DNA of 64,000 bases from Stropharia rugosoannulata (lineage: Eukaryota; Basidiomycota; Agaricomycetes; Agaricales; Strophariaceae). The stretch spans positions 2,232,001 through 2,296,000 of the forward strand of contig JANCIK010000013.1 in the NCBI GenBank assembly GCA_028532985.1, read 5' to 3'. Positions 35,379 through 47,088 of this stretch are shown here, piece by piece. The notes under the pieces are model-generated. The model did not search any database. It had not been told where the DNA came from and worked only from the letters and a program-made list of their open reading frames with translations. The translations under genes were made by a program, and so were the position numbers. Each line of letters begins with the position of its first letter. Position 1 is the stretch's first letter.

Positions 35379-37047
35379 TTAATTTATAGACACTTGATGC
35401 AGAACCTTCCTCTGCGAGAGCATCACTTTCTCTGCTTTGCTTGATCCTCCTTTCCCCGGGACGTTTACACTCACAGCCTCCTTATCAATAAACTTTTCCT
35501 CGTCAGGCTTCGTCTCCTCGCTATTGTTGGCAGAACCTTCATCGTAACTCATTACCTTAACCTCTGTTCTTACATCCTTCTTCGCCGATTCACGCTTGCG
35601 CCTTCTCTTCCTTCGCATAGGTGCAGAAACTCTCACATTTACGTCGGGTGAAGGTTTCCAGAAGCTTAGTGCGGACAATGCGCCCTGAAGCTCTATGGAC
35701 GAGGCGAAAGGCGGTGCTGGAGCCGATGTGCTCAGGAAGTCTTGCGTATGGTGATTTGTCGTGCGAGCATAAGGCATTGGTATAGTCGCACCGGCGAAAC
35801 GGGATCGCAATATCCGAGATGGGTCGCGGGCGGTGGGACTTTCTCCGGAAACATCACTAGCAGTGACGCTGCACGTCATGCTTTCCGTCCCCGTTGATTG
35901 CAGCTTTGCCCTTGCATCGCTGTCCGAGTAATGTACTACGCTTTTGTTGGGAAGTGAGGCTGCTAGGGGGGTTTCACCAGCACGCCCCTTTCCAGGTGTC
36001 TGTGTATACTGCGCGAACTCCATGCGCGAGTGGCTGGGAGAGTCCACATTGTCCCACGTAGAATCAAGAGTTGATCCCAGCAGATGTGCGGTCATAGGTC
36101 TTGATGAACAGATAGAAAAGTCCCCAGGGATGCTGTCGTTCGCCGTGGTCTCTATATTCGCGTACCGCAGGACGCCGGAGTTGGCGTCTACAACGGCAAA
36201 GCGATCGCCTCCTTGTGTTATGCCAATTATATTCTGGCCAGATTTATTGAGAGTCTCTCTCGTTCTATTTTCCTTATTTAATTCCGAATCCTGCGCGACG
36301 AAAATATCGTCAGTACCGTTCGATCTATAAATAGGACATACGGGCGCCTACATCAAATGATGCAAGTTGCCCCGTAGGTCTACAGCCAAGCATGAAAGAG
36401 CATACCTTGAATCCAATTCCACCCCACCTTCTACCCTGTGTCCTGTCTCCAGCCTGGTATGTCCGTGCGACTGGCATCAGCAAGTCACACTCGGTAATCT
36501 TCACTAGTGCGTTTTCATGCTCTGCCGCTCTCCGAGAACGATGAGGGTGGATATACGTCTGGGACAGGCCCAAGTCTATGCTCGAGTATGTCGGAAGTCT
36601 CATTGTATGCTCCTGCTTATGTTCTTTCCTCCCAAGTGCATCTGCTTGTCGACCGGCGTCAGCCTCCACGTCCTGCGCTCTGTCTCCTAACGAAGTCAGA
36701 AGGCGTCTTCCTCCGTCTGACATAAACTCTACACTCCGGTATGCCCACGTGGATAACCGTGATACCCACGGACCTCCTCCGCTCGTACTGACGATCCAGC
36801 CTCCTATCTCCGAGTCATGGCCTACGCGTCGTCCAGCGATTAGCAAGCGATGTAAGCGCCGAGAGAAGGACTGGGGCTTAGGGAAGCCCGCAAGAGACTT
36901 GAGCCATCCTTGGCTGGTAGACAAAAGAGAATAAATGGTATCGAATATGGTCAATGTTCCCTTTAGAACAAAAAACAAGAGCGTGCATAGGTGAAGTCGA
37001 AAACCGTTGGCCACAGAGGTTGCTCTAGACCATATTGCTTTCCGCAT
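35379..37047 (-). CDS. Unknown protein with N-terminal membrane anchor and basic C-terminal tract
   Basis: Two exons: 37047-36406 and 36347-35379 (1611 nt, 536 aa), joined in phase 0 by a 58-nt GT..AG intron; both halves are long open frames that only connect this way. Residues 15-40 (LHLCTLLFFVLKGTLTIFDTIY) form one likely membrane segment with Arg/Lys before it. The rest is polar and low in structure, with a PMRRKRRRKRESAKK cluster near residue 460 that could be a nuclear-localisation or membrane-proximal basic patch. The C-terminal quarter is Lys/Glu-rich. I do not recognise the family. An inner nuclear or ER membrane protein is one reading, but this is inference only. Confidence 0.7.
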
Positions 37048-38030
37048 GGTTTTTGACGGAGCGCCTGAGCACTTGGGGTCGTTTTGCGTGGGTGTAGATC
37101 CGGGCAGTGAGATCCTGGCTTCATATACGGTATTTGGGACACAATTTTGAAGGAGGTAATCAAATGATACTCTGTATGACGTCCTTTAGGCCAATTCGCA
37201 ATTAGGAGCATACAGCCTGACAGGCATCCAGTCTTCTATCAATACAGTCATAATAAAGTATGTACAACTGGTAAGTCTACTTGGCATTTTGTCTTCGAAG
37301 TCTTAACTTACTTCAAGTAATGGTGGGATAAAATTGCCAAATTGCTCCTTGAGCATCGAGCGCAGCCCACAAACAATCGAAGTAACTCGTGCTCGAGTTC
37401 AGAATGGAACTGACATTTGTCTAGACTCTCTTGTACGTATTTTTCTTCCGACCTCAACTGGCTTGTAGAAGCTTGGAGTCAAATAATGTTGACCCTACAA
37501 CCACTTAAGATCTCATACGATCGGCCATTTGAGATGGAGACAATTGTGCAATACCTTCTACATATTAGCCAACTTACCAAGGCCGAATAGGCACTTCCAG
37601 GCTTGCTTCTTATTATCAAGTTGCTATTATTGTTTTGGGTTAATTGTCTGCCAAGTAGTGTGATAGGCGCCCAAAAAACCCTAACAATTGACCATGCTTG
37701 GTCCAAGCTACTGCTCGTATAGACGAATGTTCGTCTCCTGAGTGAAAGATCAGAAATCCTTCCCGCCCTATTTTTTGAAGGACCTGTCCTTATTTGCCTG
37801 AGAAAGCGCGTTCCTCCAGAGGAACTTATAAGTTCTGTATTACTTTACTTGATTAAATTCGTCTTTACAAGTACAAATTATGTTGCTTGAAATGTAATGA
37901 TGTGTGCATTACTCTTGAAAAGTGGCCACATCCAGACAAAAAAACAGCCACTTAAGCCACTCTTGTCGCGATCGCGCATGCCAGGATTGCCTTTTCAGTT
38001 GGTTTCCGAATTGGGTGAGCGGGCCTGCGA
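37048..38030. other. Gene-free interval upstream of the CaaX mini-gene
   Basis: About 1 kb between divergent transcription units. No ORF with recognisable content. Confidence 0.5.
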
Positions 38031-38038
38031 TATAAATA
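38031..38038 (+). promoter_or_regulatory. TATA box of the CaaX mini-gene
   Basis: TATAAATA lies 65 bp before the ATG at 38104, a spacing that leaves about 35-45 nt of 5' UTR. Basidiomycete pheromone genes are often TATA-driven and strongly expressed. Confidence 0.55.
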
Positions 38039-38103
38039 ACGCCCAAAAGCCTGCCTCTCAAGCATCCATCTACCAGACACTCGCATTCGCACCTGTGCCA
38101 CAA

Positions 38104-38211
38104 ATGGACTCTTTCGAACTCTCCCTATCAACCATCACCACCACCACGGACGTCCCGTCCGACGGGGAGAAGGCGGGCAGCGGCTCAAACGTTTATTGTG
38201 TCATTGCCTGA
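38104..38211 (+). CDS. Putative lipopeptide pheromone precursor (CaaX type)
   Basis: A single 35-codon exon beginning MDSFELS and ending NVYCVIA followed by TGA. Basidiomycete mating pheromone precursors are 35-80 aa, very often begin MDSF or MDxF, and end in a CaaX box such as CVIA or CVVA, whose Cys is farnesylated and carboxymethylated after the last three residues are cut off. Here the upstream part is Ser/Thr-rich, and a charged GEK pair sits at the position where such precursors are cleaved (often ER/EH), which would give a mature peptide of about 9 residues ending in Cys. A longer in-frame start exists at 37897 but the MDSF start with its TATA box fits the family far better. No Ste3-type receptor is visible in the window, so it may be a non-mating-type or orphan pheromone gene. 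Confidence 0.7.
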   Translation: MDSFELSLSTITTTTDVPSDGEKAGSGSNVYCVIA

Positions 38212-39199
38212 TACAATTCGCGTGTACAATCACTTCATAGCGGGCGCTTATGCGCTACGCTGACTCCGACGGATCACCTACCGTATCAACGTCTCCTACC
38301 AAAATTGTGAGTCGCGCCTTTTGATTTTTGACTTGAAAAATGGCTGATATACGACAGTTTTTGAATTCTTTCTTCCCGAAGACTTTTGTTTTCTTCAGGA
38401 ATTCTCTAAATCATGCCTTCGTCTCACACTCTGTTTAAAACCTCCTGCTGTAGTTTTGACGGAGATTTTTTATTTGTTCTTCGACCTCTTGCTTCCATCT
38501 CATATCATTCATAACCTTTGTGATTTGCCGCGGCCTAGGGCAGCGTGCGGACGTGGATTATTATTATTGCTATTTATCATCATGTATGCTTCAGTTAAAT
38601 GTGGTATCGTAACAGGAATTATTACAGACCACGAAACATTTATTGTGCCAGGAATGGCTTGAAGGACGTTGATCGCAAGCTGTTAGTATTACCGTACGAA
38701 TGTCTCATGACGACTAGTAGACCGGATTCCTTAATCATTCATAAGTTACTCCTTTTCTTATCAATCTGAGTCCACCTGCTTGAGTGCTGAAGCTTAAAGC
38801 TTGCAGTTGTTCCATGATATTTATATGACAGTTTGTGCACAGAGGATCCACATGGGAAGCCGCTAGAAATAGTACTACCATACTGGTACAGCAAGTTCCA
38901 ATTACGGCAGATTCATATGCAGTATACGAGACGTTTTAGGCAAGAATTGTGCTGTGTTTCAGCAGCTCAGTGTATTTGAATTTTGAATGACCGCCAAAGA
39001 GAAACAAGCTTTACGCCCACGTTTTCTCCGCCACAACCATAACCCTCGGGTGAGCGCCTACTTCGATTTATTTTAGTTCGCGTTTTACTTCTTGAACCAC
39101 AAGCTTTAACTCTCCACACGGGTGTGGTCCCTTTCATATCTTGTCCTGGAGGCACCCACTTGCCCTGGATAATCAGGTTTGCTCCGTACATTGGTCACG
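38212..39199. other. Gene-free interval
   Basis: About 1 kb; no second CaaX mini-gene, receptor or other ORF found. Confidence 0.5.
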
Positions 39200-39981
39200 A
39201 TGAGCCCCAGGTCAGAGCCCACCGAGAACGTACGCCGTCCACCTCAGATCATATTAAATCGCGCTTAATCTCCCAGTAGCGCATCACATATACTATCCTG
39301 GATGACCCCGACGTATGCCCAGCATGGACACGCACGCGCTCGACGCTATGTGCTGCTGTCAGACGGATCCTCGTGCAACAGGGCCTATGCTCTGCCGTGC
39401 TCCTCAAGCGACAGGACGACCGTTCGGTTAGCACGGAGGCGCAGCTCTTCGTCATGTACGATATCAGAGCCGATGGGTGTAGTAGCGGCACGACATCGCT
39501 GATAGACGGCGCGGGCAAATTCGTTGTTAATCTCGCGGACTTACTTGGAGGACACCCGAACGAGGTCGCGCCATCGCAGGAAGGGGAGGTTCTGCGCGTC
39601 TTTTCACGCGTCGTGGCTGTTATCAAAGAGCAAATCGCGGTGTACGGGTGCTCAGCTGTGCTACAAGTGGACAACATGGGTACGCTATGTCGATTTCCAA
39701 TCAATGCCTAGCCCTAACGGATTGTAGATTTGGACGATGATTTATCGTTGCAGATCTGGGATACGTCTTTTTCTGCCAATTCATCAACTGCAAACCTGCT
39801 CGCGTTGTACTACGCACAGAGAATGGCGATTGGGGAGGTGGACAGTCGGAAAATTAGTATTAACATGCAAAAAGATAAACTATACGTAGTATTAGGGCTG
39901 GTATGGCCTATTACTCGCATTCCTTGGAAATGGATAGTGGATCTTGGTGACGCTGATATACAAGATCTTTGCAAGATCTGA
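39200..39981 (+). CDS. Orphan protein of unknown function
   Basis: Three exons: 39200-39229, 39280-39679, 39728-39981 (684 nt, 227 aa), with frame kept across two introns of about 50 nt. The predicted protein starts MSPRSEPTENRITYTIL, is soluble, and has no signal peptide or membrane segment. A central stretch (QLFVMYDIRADG...) looks like alternating beta strands. A single cluster of Cys in the first third is not patterned like a zinc site. I recognise no domain. The short first exon (10 codons) is the weakest part; a start within exon 2 is possible. Tail-to-tail with GGPP synthase, 279 bp away. Confidence 0.6.
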
Positions 39982-40260
39982 GCTGATAATTCGCCCTCCG
40001 GTGTAATGTAATACCAAACTTCTGCTGCAAAAGCTGTATAAATCATGAATGAAGCAACAACCGTCTAATCCGTAATTTGTAATTGTAGTAGCAATTATCG
40101 ATTCCATCTCCATGCCTAATCCTCCAAGCCATTAGTCATCCCGTCAAACAAGTAACTAATCTACATGGCAAAATGTGACATAACTATAAACATATGGGGT
40201 ACATTAAGAATAAACAGGTCGCCAAGAATGACGAACCTGTCGGGTCATTAAGCACATCAC

Positions 40261-41649
40261 CTAGTTCCCGGATGACGTTGGTACATGTAAAAGGTCCATA
40301 ATCGCCTCTAAACCCTTATTACCGCCCAATCGCGCGATCTCAGCGCGCGTCTGCGCCTCGAGCTTGTCTAGAACGGAAAGAGTGTATTCGAATGACTTTG
40401 TCTCGTTCTTCAAATAGTTGATCGTATGAATCTTTAGCGTTGGAGTGCCAGGTCTTTTCTGTAACACGTCTACAACGAAACCTCATTAGACTAAATCGAA
40501 GGGAACAGCATTGGTGACACGAACTTAGGATCTGGCGACTCGACTTGTTCGCCTGTATGCCATGGACTACTGGAAACGAAAATTTCCCTTCCGACAGATC
40601 CTCTGCAAAGCCTTTGTTCGAGGTGTACTGGCATTAGAATCGGGGTCAACATAATTTCAGGCCAACTAATAGGACATCCTACCTCGGTGCTCTGCAGATT
40701 CATGAAATCGTCACGGATCTGGAAGTACACTCCGATTAGATTTACCAGCGGAACATAGTTCCTAGTGTATCATTAGTTTCAAGAAAGCACCAAGAGGGTC
40801 AAATAGCATACACTCCAATGTTATTAGTTGCACAAGCCATCATGAGCTTGATTCCTATCCGAAGCAGGCCGCCCGTCTCTTGGTGGATGGTTGGTAATAG
40901 CAATGCAAGATGGACTATTACTCACTGTTATTCACCATCGAGATGTACTCCTCCTCCGATGGACATTGCAGGGAGTCCCTCCAAAGAATTTCTAACCCCT
41001 GGCCACGATGTAAGGCAAGCAGTTCCTCTAGAGGGCCATAAATAAAGTTCTATACCATGGTGAGCCAGCCCACCTGTCACAAGAGCATCGAGAGGCTGGT
41101 GGGGTGGTTCCGTGCCGCGCAGCGCAAACAGTTTCTGGTAGGCGAGAAAGTAGACATAGTTCGCTGTATTGATCGTCTGTGGAACGCCATATATTTTATG
41201 TGTTACTGTCAGAGTGATACATTGGCGTCAGTGGGACGAAGTATAATGAGTTAAGACACACCAGGCTGCCCGCGCCTGAGCTGCGAATCGTCCTCGATGT
41301 CGTCAACCCTGTATCACAGTTTCAGTACGCAGAGTACTGAGCAGAGAAAGACGTACATGAGGCTCGCTGCATGCAGCATGTTTACTATCTGGGCAATGAC
41401 CTGTAGCTTTTCGGAGGGTACGTGTAACCAGAGGTTGAACGCTTCGATGAGCTTGCCCCTGATCTCCTTGCCAGGGTTCGCTGTAATGTAGGCAAACGGT
41501 TCAAGGATGGCCTGTACAAGCAGAGCATTGAATCAGTACTTTGCTCTCCTGTCCTCTCTGTATCCCGGGCATGAATTCACCTCCTCATCATTGGGCGTCC
41601 AGACAGGGTCGCGAGACAGGACTTCAAGGATGTTATCGTATTGTGACAT
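40261..41649 (-). CDS. BTS1: Geranylgeranyl diphosphate synthase
   Basis: Nine exons: 41649-41581, 41511-41357, 41308-41262, 41205-41074, 41027-40926, 40878-40812, 40761-40683, 40627-40525, 40469-40261 (963 nt, 320 aa). It is a trans-isoprenyl diphosphate synthase that condenses farnesyl-PP (or GPP/DMAPP) with IPP to give C20 GGPP for protein geranylgeranylation and terpenoids. Motifs seen are GKEIRGKL near the N-terminus, the first Asp-rich motif DDIED (about aa 77-81) followed by [32 protein letters not shown], and the second metal site [10 protein letters not shown] (about aa 205-213). Length and motif spacing are normal for fungal GGPP synthases. It is not beside a terpene cyclase, so it is most likely the housekeeping copy. 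Confidence 0.93.
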
Positions 41650-42085
41650 CGTCGAGTATTATGATAAGTTAGGTAGATGGCTGATGTGTAGGTTAGGTGT
41701 AAGTCGCGATTATCATCCTGCGGTTTTGTACTCTCCGCAGCTCTGAAGACGAGGTATGCTCGGCTTGCAGTTCGCTCGTAGTGATGGCAGGAATAACAAA
41801 CTAATTAAGCACAGCAATGTGACGCGCTCACCATCTTTGTTTACGCGATCAAAGAGCCGGCAACAAGCCGCGCCGTGACATAAGAGGACATGGGCTTCCT
41901 CCGCTGTCCACCGCTGTCTACATACGGAATGAAATCGGAATTTCGTTGAATTATACTATTTGAAGTGGTAACGGATTCTGGTAAGTCAGTCTTGTCGGAA
42001 TAAACGTGTCAAGTTAAACCCCACGGTAATATCCAGTGTACAAAAGCGGAGTGGTTACTAGATACATAGTTCTTGCAACTGACTA
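41650..42085. other. Promoter region of GGPP synthase / 3' region of PIH1
   Basis: About 440 bp between two minus-strand genes; no further feature seen. Confidence 0.5.
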
Positions 42086-43254
42086 CTAGAGATTGACTGT
42101 TATTATACGCGCGCCTATTACCCATTCCGCATGCGCGTTCTCTACATTAAAGTCGCGTTCACGCTTTAGCGTTAATCTGCGCATCGTCTCTTCATCTACC
42201 CATGATTGGCCAACAATTACCGCCTTGGTCGCTTTGCGAATTCCATGCACAGCTGCAGATATCTCTGCATCCGAGAGCTCCAAGTCTATTTCAAGTAGGC
42301 CTCGTTCGGGTAAGAGCAGATGTATTCTGCGAGGCTCTATATCAAGTGTCGCGCTCTGGATTAAGGAAGAACTCTAGTATTTGAGGCGGGTCAGCTTTTG
42401 GGGTATAGGTCCACGGCAGATAGCAAAGGAGACTTACAATATCATCCGGAGTGCTTATTTCCATTTGTATGCGCTCGCCATCTTTGGTCCAGTTCCAGAT
42501 CAACGGAGGCAAGGTCTCTGCGACTTCAACATCGCTCCTGAGTGGACTTTCCGAAGAGATTTTGGAGGCATTCAAAGATTTCACTTTCCCCTTTGCATCT
42601 TTTTCTGAAGGTTTCGCCTCTAATGGTGTCTCGAGGAGGAGTGATGCTGCAACCTCTGCGGTACGTGGCAGGAGTTTGCCTTTGCTGGATATGTTTGGCA
42701 TTTTTACATCCCGAGAAAGGAGGAGGCCAGTTTGAGTCTCTATCCTCTGTAAACTCAACTCTAGGAGGCAAATTCATTATTTCTCTCGCGATGGGTGTTT
42801 ACCACGAGCGTACCTATCAGAAAAAGCTTGATCTCGGATTCCCTCACGAGCAACGCTTTGATTGAGGTGTTGTAGACACAGTCAAACACAAGAGAAGGGT
42901 TTCCAGCTGTTCATGAAGGAGTCAGCACATTTCGTACATATGGAACAGCGTTGCAAACGTACCCTTGTCCCTGTCCTCTCGTGCGCTCGATACTATAGCC
43001 GGGGTGTAAAACCCTGCGGTATCATCTTCTGTTACATCGTCTCCGTGGATTGTACGCAGTATTACGTCCTCACTTCCTGGAGGCGACGGAGGTACGTTCG
43101 GATCCCATGCTACGTTCACAAAGACTTTGAGGCCTTCCGGAATCTGAGTCGACTGCGTAGATGGGTTTGATACTACCGCGCCAGGTAACGTAGAGGTTTT
43201 GAAACAGAAACCTGGTCTAGGCGACAGCTGAATCTGAATTGTAGAAGTAGACAT
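42086..43254 (-). CDS. PIH1: PIH1 domain protein (Pih1/Nop17, R2TP complex)
   Basis: Four exons: 43254-42963, 42906-42814, 42760-42438, 42373-42086 (996 nt, 331 aa). The PIH1 N-terminal domain shows SPRPGFCFKTST, KVFVNVAWDPNVPPSPPGSE and a FDCVYNTSIKALL block. It continues with LIELSLQRIETQTGLLLSRD and KGKLLPRT, then a linker and a C-terminal CS-like beta domain (RIQMEIS...LDLELSDAEI). Pih1 joins Tah1, Rvb1 and Rvb2 in the R2TP cochaperone, which with Hsp90 assembles box C/D snoRNPs and PIKK kinases. The first four positions after Met are Ser/Thr rich. No damage seen. RRP9, a U3 box C/D snoRNP protein, is also in this window but 32 kb away. Confidence 0.9.
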
Positions 43255-43641
43255 ACATAATCACCAGCCGTCTTTCCACTGTCAAGTTTATGTATGCGCG
43301 ACGGAGGAACGCAAAAGGAATCTTGAGGAAATTAGTGGGACGCCGCATCAGATGCGTGGGAAATTGTACATGTAACGGCGTCTTTACATCTGGCTGCAAT
43401 ACCGAGCATCCGACAAGTCAAGACAAAGTCAAGACCGTATTCTCTTTATTGCAAGCTGAAGGACACTCTGGAGGATTAACCACCTACAGAACTTCTGACA
43501 AGCAGTAATTTAAGTAATAAAATAAATAGATACATGAAAATTCTACAGATAAAGTGAATAACTTTTAAGTAGACCTTTGAGTCAATTTCTTGCCAGTGCC
43601 GGGGAAGGTCACCTTTCGAAGAGAAGGATATGGTCGTGTAC
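43255..43641. other. Intergenic region
   Basis: About 390 bp between PIH1 start and the stop of the DUF6535 gene; promoter of PIH1 presumed. Nothing else seen. Confidence 0.5.
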
Positions 43642-46006
43642 CTAAGAATTGGGGCTCTTATACCCTAGTTGTCTGTGTTCGTACGAGATATACCTCAAGA
43701 GAATCTCCGGTATGGGCTGATAAGTTGTGATGGGCTTGGATATATGTAACATGCACACTGTTCGCCGTTCGCCCAGAGGATGAAGTTCCCCGCGCCACAG
43801 ATTCTCTGAGCGTACATACGCATGTTTGTCTAGCTGCTGCTCGTAGCGTAACATAGTTATAATGACGTCCCGAAGGGGAAAACGGATCTTTGGAGAGCCA
43901 AAGTGCATCATTTCGGAGAACCACTGCTGGTATGCAAGCCGCTCTAAGTAGAGGCGAGCACAAAAAAAGAGGAAATCTGCTGTGTCATAGCCGTTGCTGT
44001 CGAGAGAACTATTGAGACCTTCAGAGATATTTCGGAGCACAGTAAGATAGCTCTGCTCCAACCGTTCTGTGGGACAGAACCAGGAGATATATTGACAGTA
44101 ATTGAGCAGGAGGGAATAACCTATCATTGATGTTGATGCTGCAGAATTAGATGTATTGCTGTAAGCCCTCTCGAAGATATAAGACAATAACATATAGTGT
44201 TGGTTGACAATATCTGGTGAGTAAAAAAGGTTATGCATAAAAGAGATATATTTGTGGAATCGAACTAACCTTCGAAGAATACTGTAGGAATTTTACCAAG
44301 ATAATCTTCATGATGTTCATCAAAAATAAGCCAATATATGTGGTCCGTCTCATCTTCCGTAAAGGGAGTCGAGATATTTCCGCGATGGAAGTTGTACACC
44401 AGCATCCGTGTGGCAAGTTCCATTTTATGCTGTATACCAGCTACGTGGGTCCGTAAGGATGGATGATCCTTGATACCCGGCATAAAGAAAAAGAAAAGTA
44501 AGGTCTCGTCGCGTACAACACGGACACCATCTTGCCTGAAATAGACCGAGCGAAATGGAGGGAGGCAAGATTGCAATATTGCAAGGCGAGCCCGTGTTAT
44601 TGCTTGCAGGATGTAGGCGTCCAGGTCATAGTCTCCGTAATCGAATTCTTGGTCATTAATGAGAGCGTCGCATAGTTCTTTATAAGCGTGATATGCAGAA
44701 GACACGCCATTCTCGTGCACCGAGTGCTCTTGAGCAAACGGAATGAGCGTTTGAACCAGATCATATGTAGCTTCAACGTTGTATTGCCTCAGGTCAACTG
44801 AATCACCTTGCTGATACAGAAAGTGGAGGTCGCGGAATGATAGCCATGACACGTCTAGACCAAGCCAATCCATACGGGAGTTTGTCGTGTTACAATGAGC
44901 AGGAATGTAATGGCCAAGGGTTTTGGTGATCGTCCACGATGCCGTCCTTCCAAATTTGCGACACATTTTAGTAACATAATTGGGCCAGTGTATGGCTGTG
45001 AGGAGTTGCCAGAGCTGTGTTATCATTTCTGCCAGATATATGCAAAGCTGGCGAAATATCCATGATTGCGGAGACTTGTAAGGACACGGGGTCGGTATCG
45101 ATTCTGTGGGTGCCGCGACAAGTCTCCCTGTAACGGTTTGAAGAGCTGGGAATACAGTAGTAGCAATAAGAAAAAGAATAGAGAGACCAATTAGGAACAC
45201 GGCTGGCGCTGCAACAGTACCATTCAGACATAGAAGAAACTCAGCCAATCCTGCAAAGAAGAGGACAACTGCGATCTGTAAGAGAAGTGGTAAGGCGCTG
45301 AAAATGTGAGGAACGTGCCACCTCTCCAAGGAGGTTGCACGAAGATGGAAGATAGCTAGGGACTGTTTTGGAGTCAGGATTCCTGTGTATTGCTGGTGTT
45401 CTCGGAGCCACTGAAGACAGACCATCCCTACGATGACAGTTGTCAGACTCAGAATTAGGCTTAAGAACCAAAGTGTGTTGATCTGAACAGCTGTGGAAGG
45501 CGGGGAGGATGGAGAGGCACTGGCTTGTGCGTTTTGATGCTGAGTGGTATCAGTATTGTTTGAAAGGGTCTCAGCAGCAGCAGCTATGCGGTATAATAGT
45601 GCAACCATATCAGCATTGGGATCTGGCTGGAGCTGTTGATATGATTGTACAACAAATCCGGTGACAACTGCAGAAAATAGACCTGCCTATAAATGAAGAC
45701 CGTAGCAGGAGCACTAAGAATAATCTCCTTTGTGTGTACTACATAAGTTGTTGTCCACTCACGAAAATCAACAGATTCTGAACCTCGTCTTTCCAAGCGT
45801 CGCATTGAGCCTTGTCCTTTTCCAAAAGTCGCTCGAATATAATGTCCCAATGGTCACCATTTGGTTTGGGGATGGGATACTGGTAATTCTCGGTCCACCT
45901 CCATTGCTAAGAGAATCCGTGGTCAGATGATGCAGCTTATTTCAAGTTGAACGGTATGCACTTTTGGCTCGTTTTCCTCCTGCTCTTGGTGCTGGTTTTG
46001 CGCCAT
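43642..46006 (-). CDS. DUF6535 multi-pass membrane protein
   Basis: Four exons: 46006-45962, 45906-45763, 45686-44270, 44213-43642 (2178 nt, 725 aa). The agaricomycete DUF6535 signature is clear: a Trp-rich start, EKDKAQCDAWKDEVQNLLIF, then AGLFSAVVTGFVVQSYQQLQ and PDPNADMVALLYRIA. Four membrane segments follow in the first 250 residues: AGLF..., INTLWFLSLILSL..., IFSALPLLLQIAVVLFF..., and AVFLIGLSILFLIATTV. The remaining about 470 residues are soluble and helical with many Tyr/His, of unknown role. The family is highly expanded in mushroom-forming fungi and its function is unknown. Both flanking small membrane genes at 47-50 kb share the ...LLxFAGLxxA... pattern, so the cluster may be a set of distant relatives. 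Confidence 0.88.
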
Positions 46007-47088
46007 ACATCCGCTTTAAGATCTGCGCACGGAAATATTGGCTGATCTTGGTAAGAACAGCTTGATTTTCGGCCAAGGCTCAGGTCAGAAGGGTGGAAAG
46101 ACACGACATTATTTCACGGCCAAAACCTGTTGTCAACCGGCCAAGGACCGGCATTAACGTTAAGCCGGTGCCGTGCCAGAAAGAGCTATATATAGAACAT
46201 TGCCAGTAATGCATGACTATGTAGTCGCGTTTTTAAGTGCTCAGATATTCCGCCTTGCTTTAATAACTGACAAGTTAGTAGATAGGTTGAGGCTATTTTT
46301 CCTGATTACCTTTAGATATGCGAGCCTCCTCCATGTCAGAGCTCAATCAACATAAAAAACTCAATAATCCACTGTCATTCACAAATCAGTACGGTAAATC
46401 ACGACTGTGGTTATGCGTAATGGATTTGAGAGGTATACTGTACACTAGGTATTGATCATGAGAGTCGCAATTGATACCTCCTTCATGCGATCTAGCAGGA
46501 TGCAACTGTTCTTAAAATACATAAACAGCTCGAATGGAAGACTAGCCACCAAATACCAGAAATAGATTCTTGAGGAAGTGACCATATAATTCATCCCAAT
46601 TTGTGTTATGCATGCCAAAGTAGGTTTGTGGCATATACACCTCTGCACATAGATCTAGTAGAAGTACAAGAACATTATCCAACCAATCTATTAGGAAGAG
46701 ACAGCCTCGTGAAATAATTTTGTGGATACTCTATGCTTCTAGTCTACCTACTATGTATTCATGGCAGCCCTGAAATTGAAGGCTCTGACATATATGAAGT
46801 ACGTCATGAGGACTCGTGGACGACTCATGGTGACTGCAAGTACCTCAAGGCAGCAGGAGTAAATACTTTATAATAATCATATAGCAAATAACATTAGTAC
46901 TTTCTACTGCACTTCACGCTGTAAAGTTTATAAATCCGAGTGTCGAGAATCCGAACCAAGACTGAGAAAGTCAAAGGTTCTGAGAACAATTATAAATAAT
47001 GGAGCCTAAAGATATACGTCTCTATACATAAACTGATCACATCCTCGATTCCTCATTGCCACTATGCTGGCCAACCACGAGGAGAGAG
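46007..47088. other. Gene-free interval
   Basis: About 1.1 kb between divergent genes. A TATAAATAATGG sequence lies near 46991 upstream of the next gene. No coding content recognised. Confidence 0.5.

Noticed and set aside
37897..38103. In-frame extension upstream of the pheromone-like MDSF start
   Set aside because: The TATA box at 38031 lies inside it and would place the transcript start after the upstream ATG; pheromone precursors begin MDSF-like.
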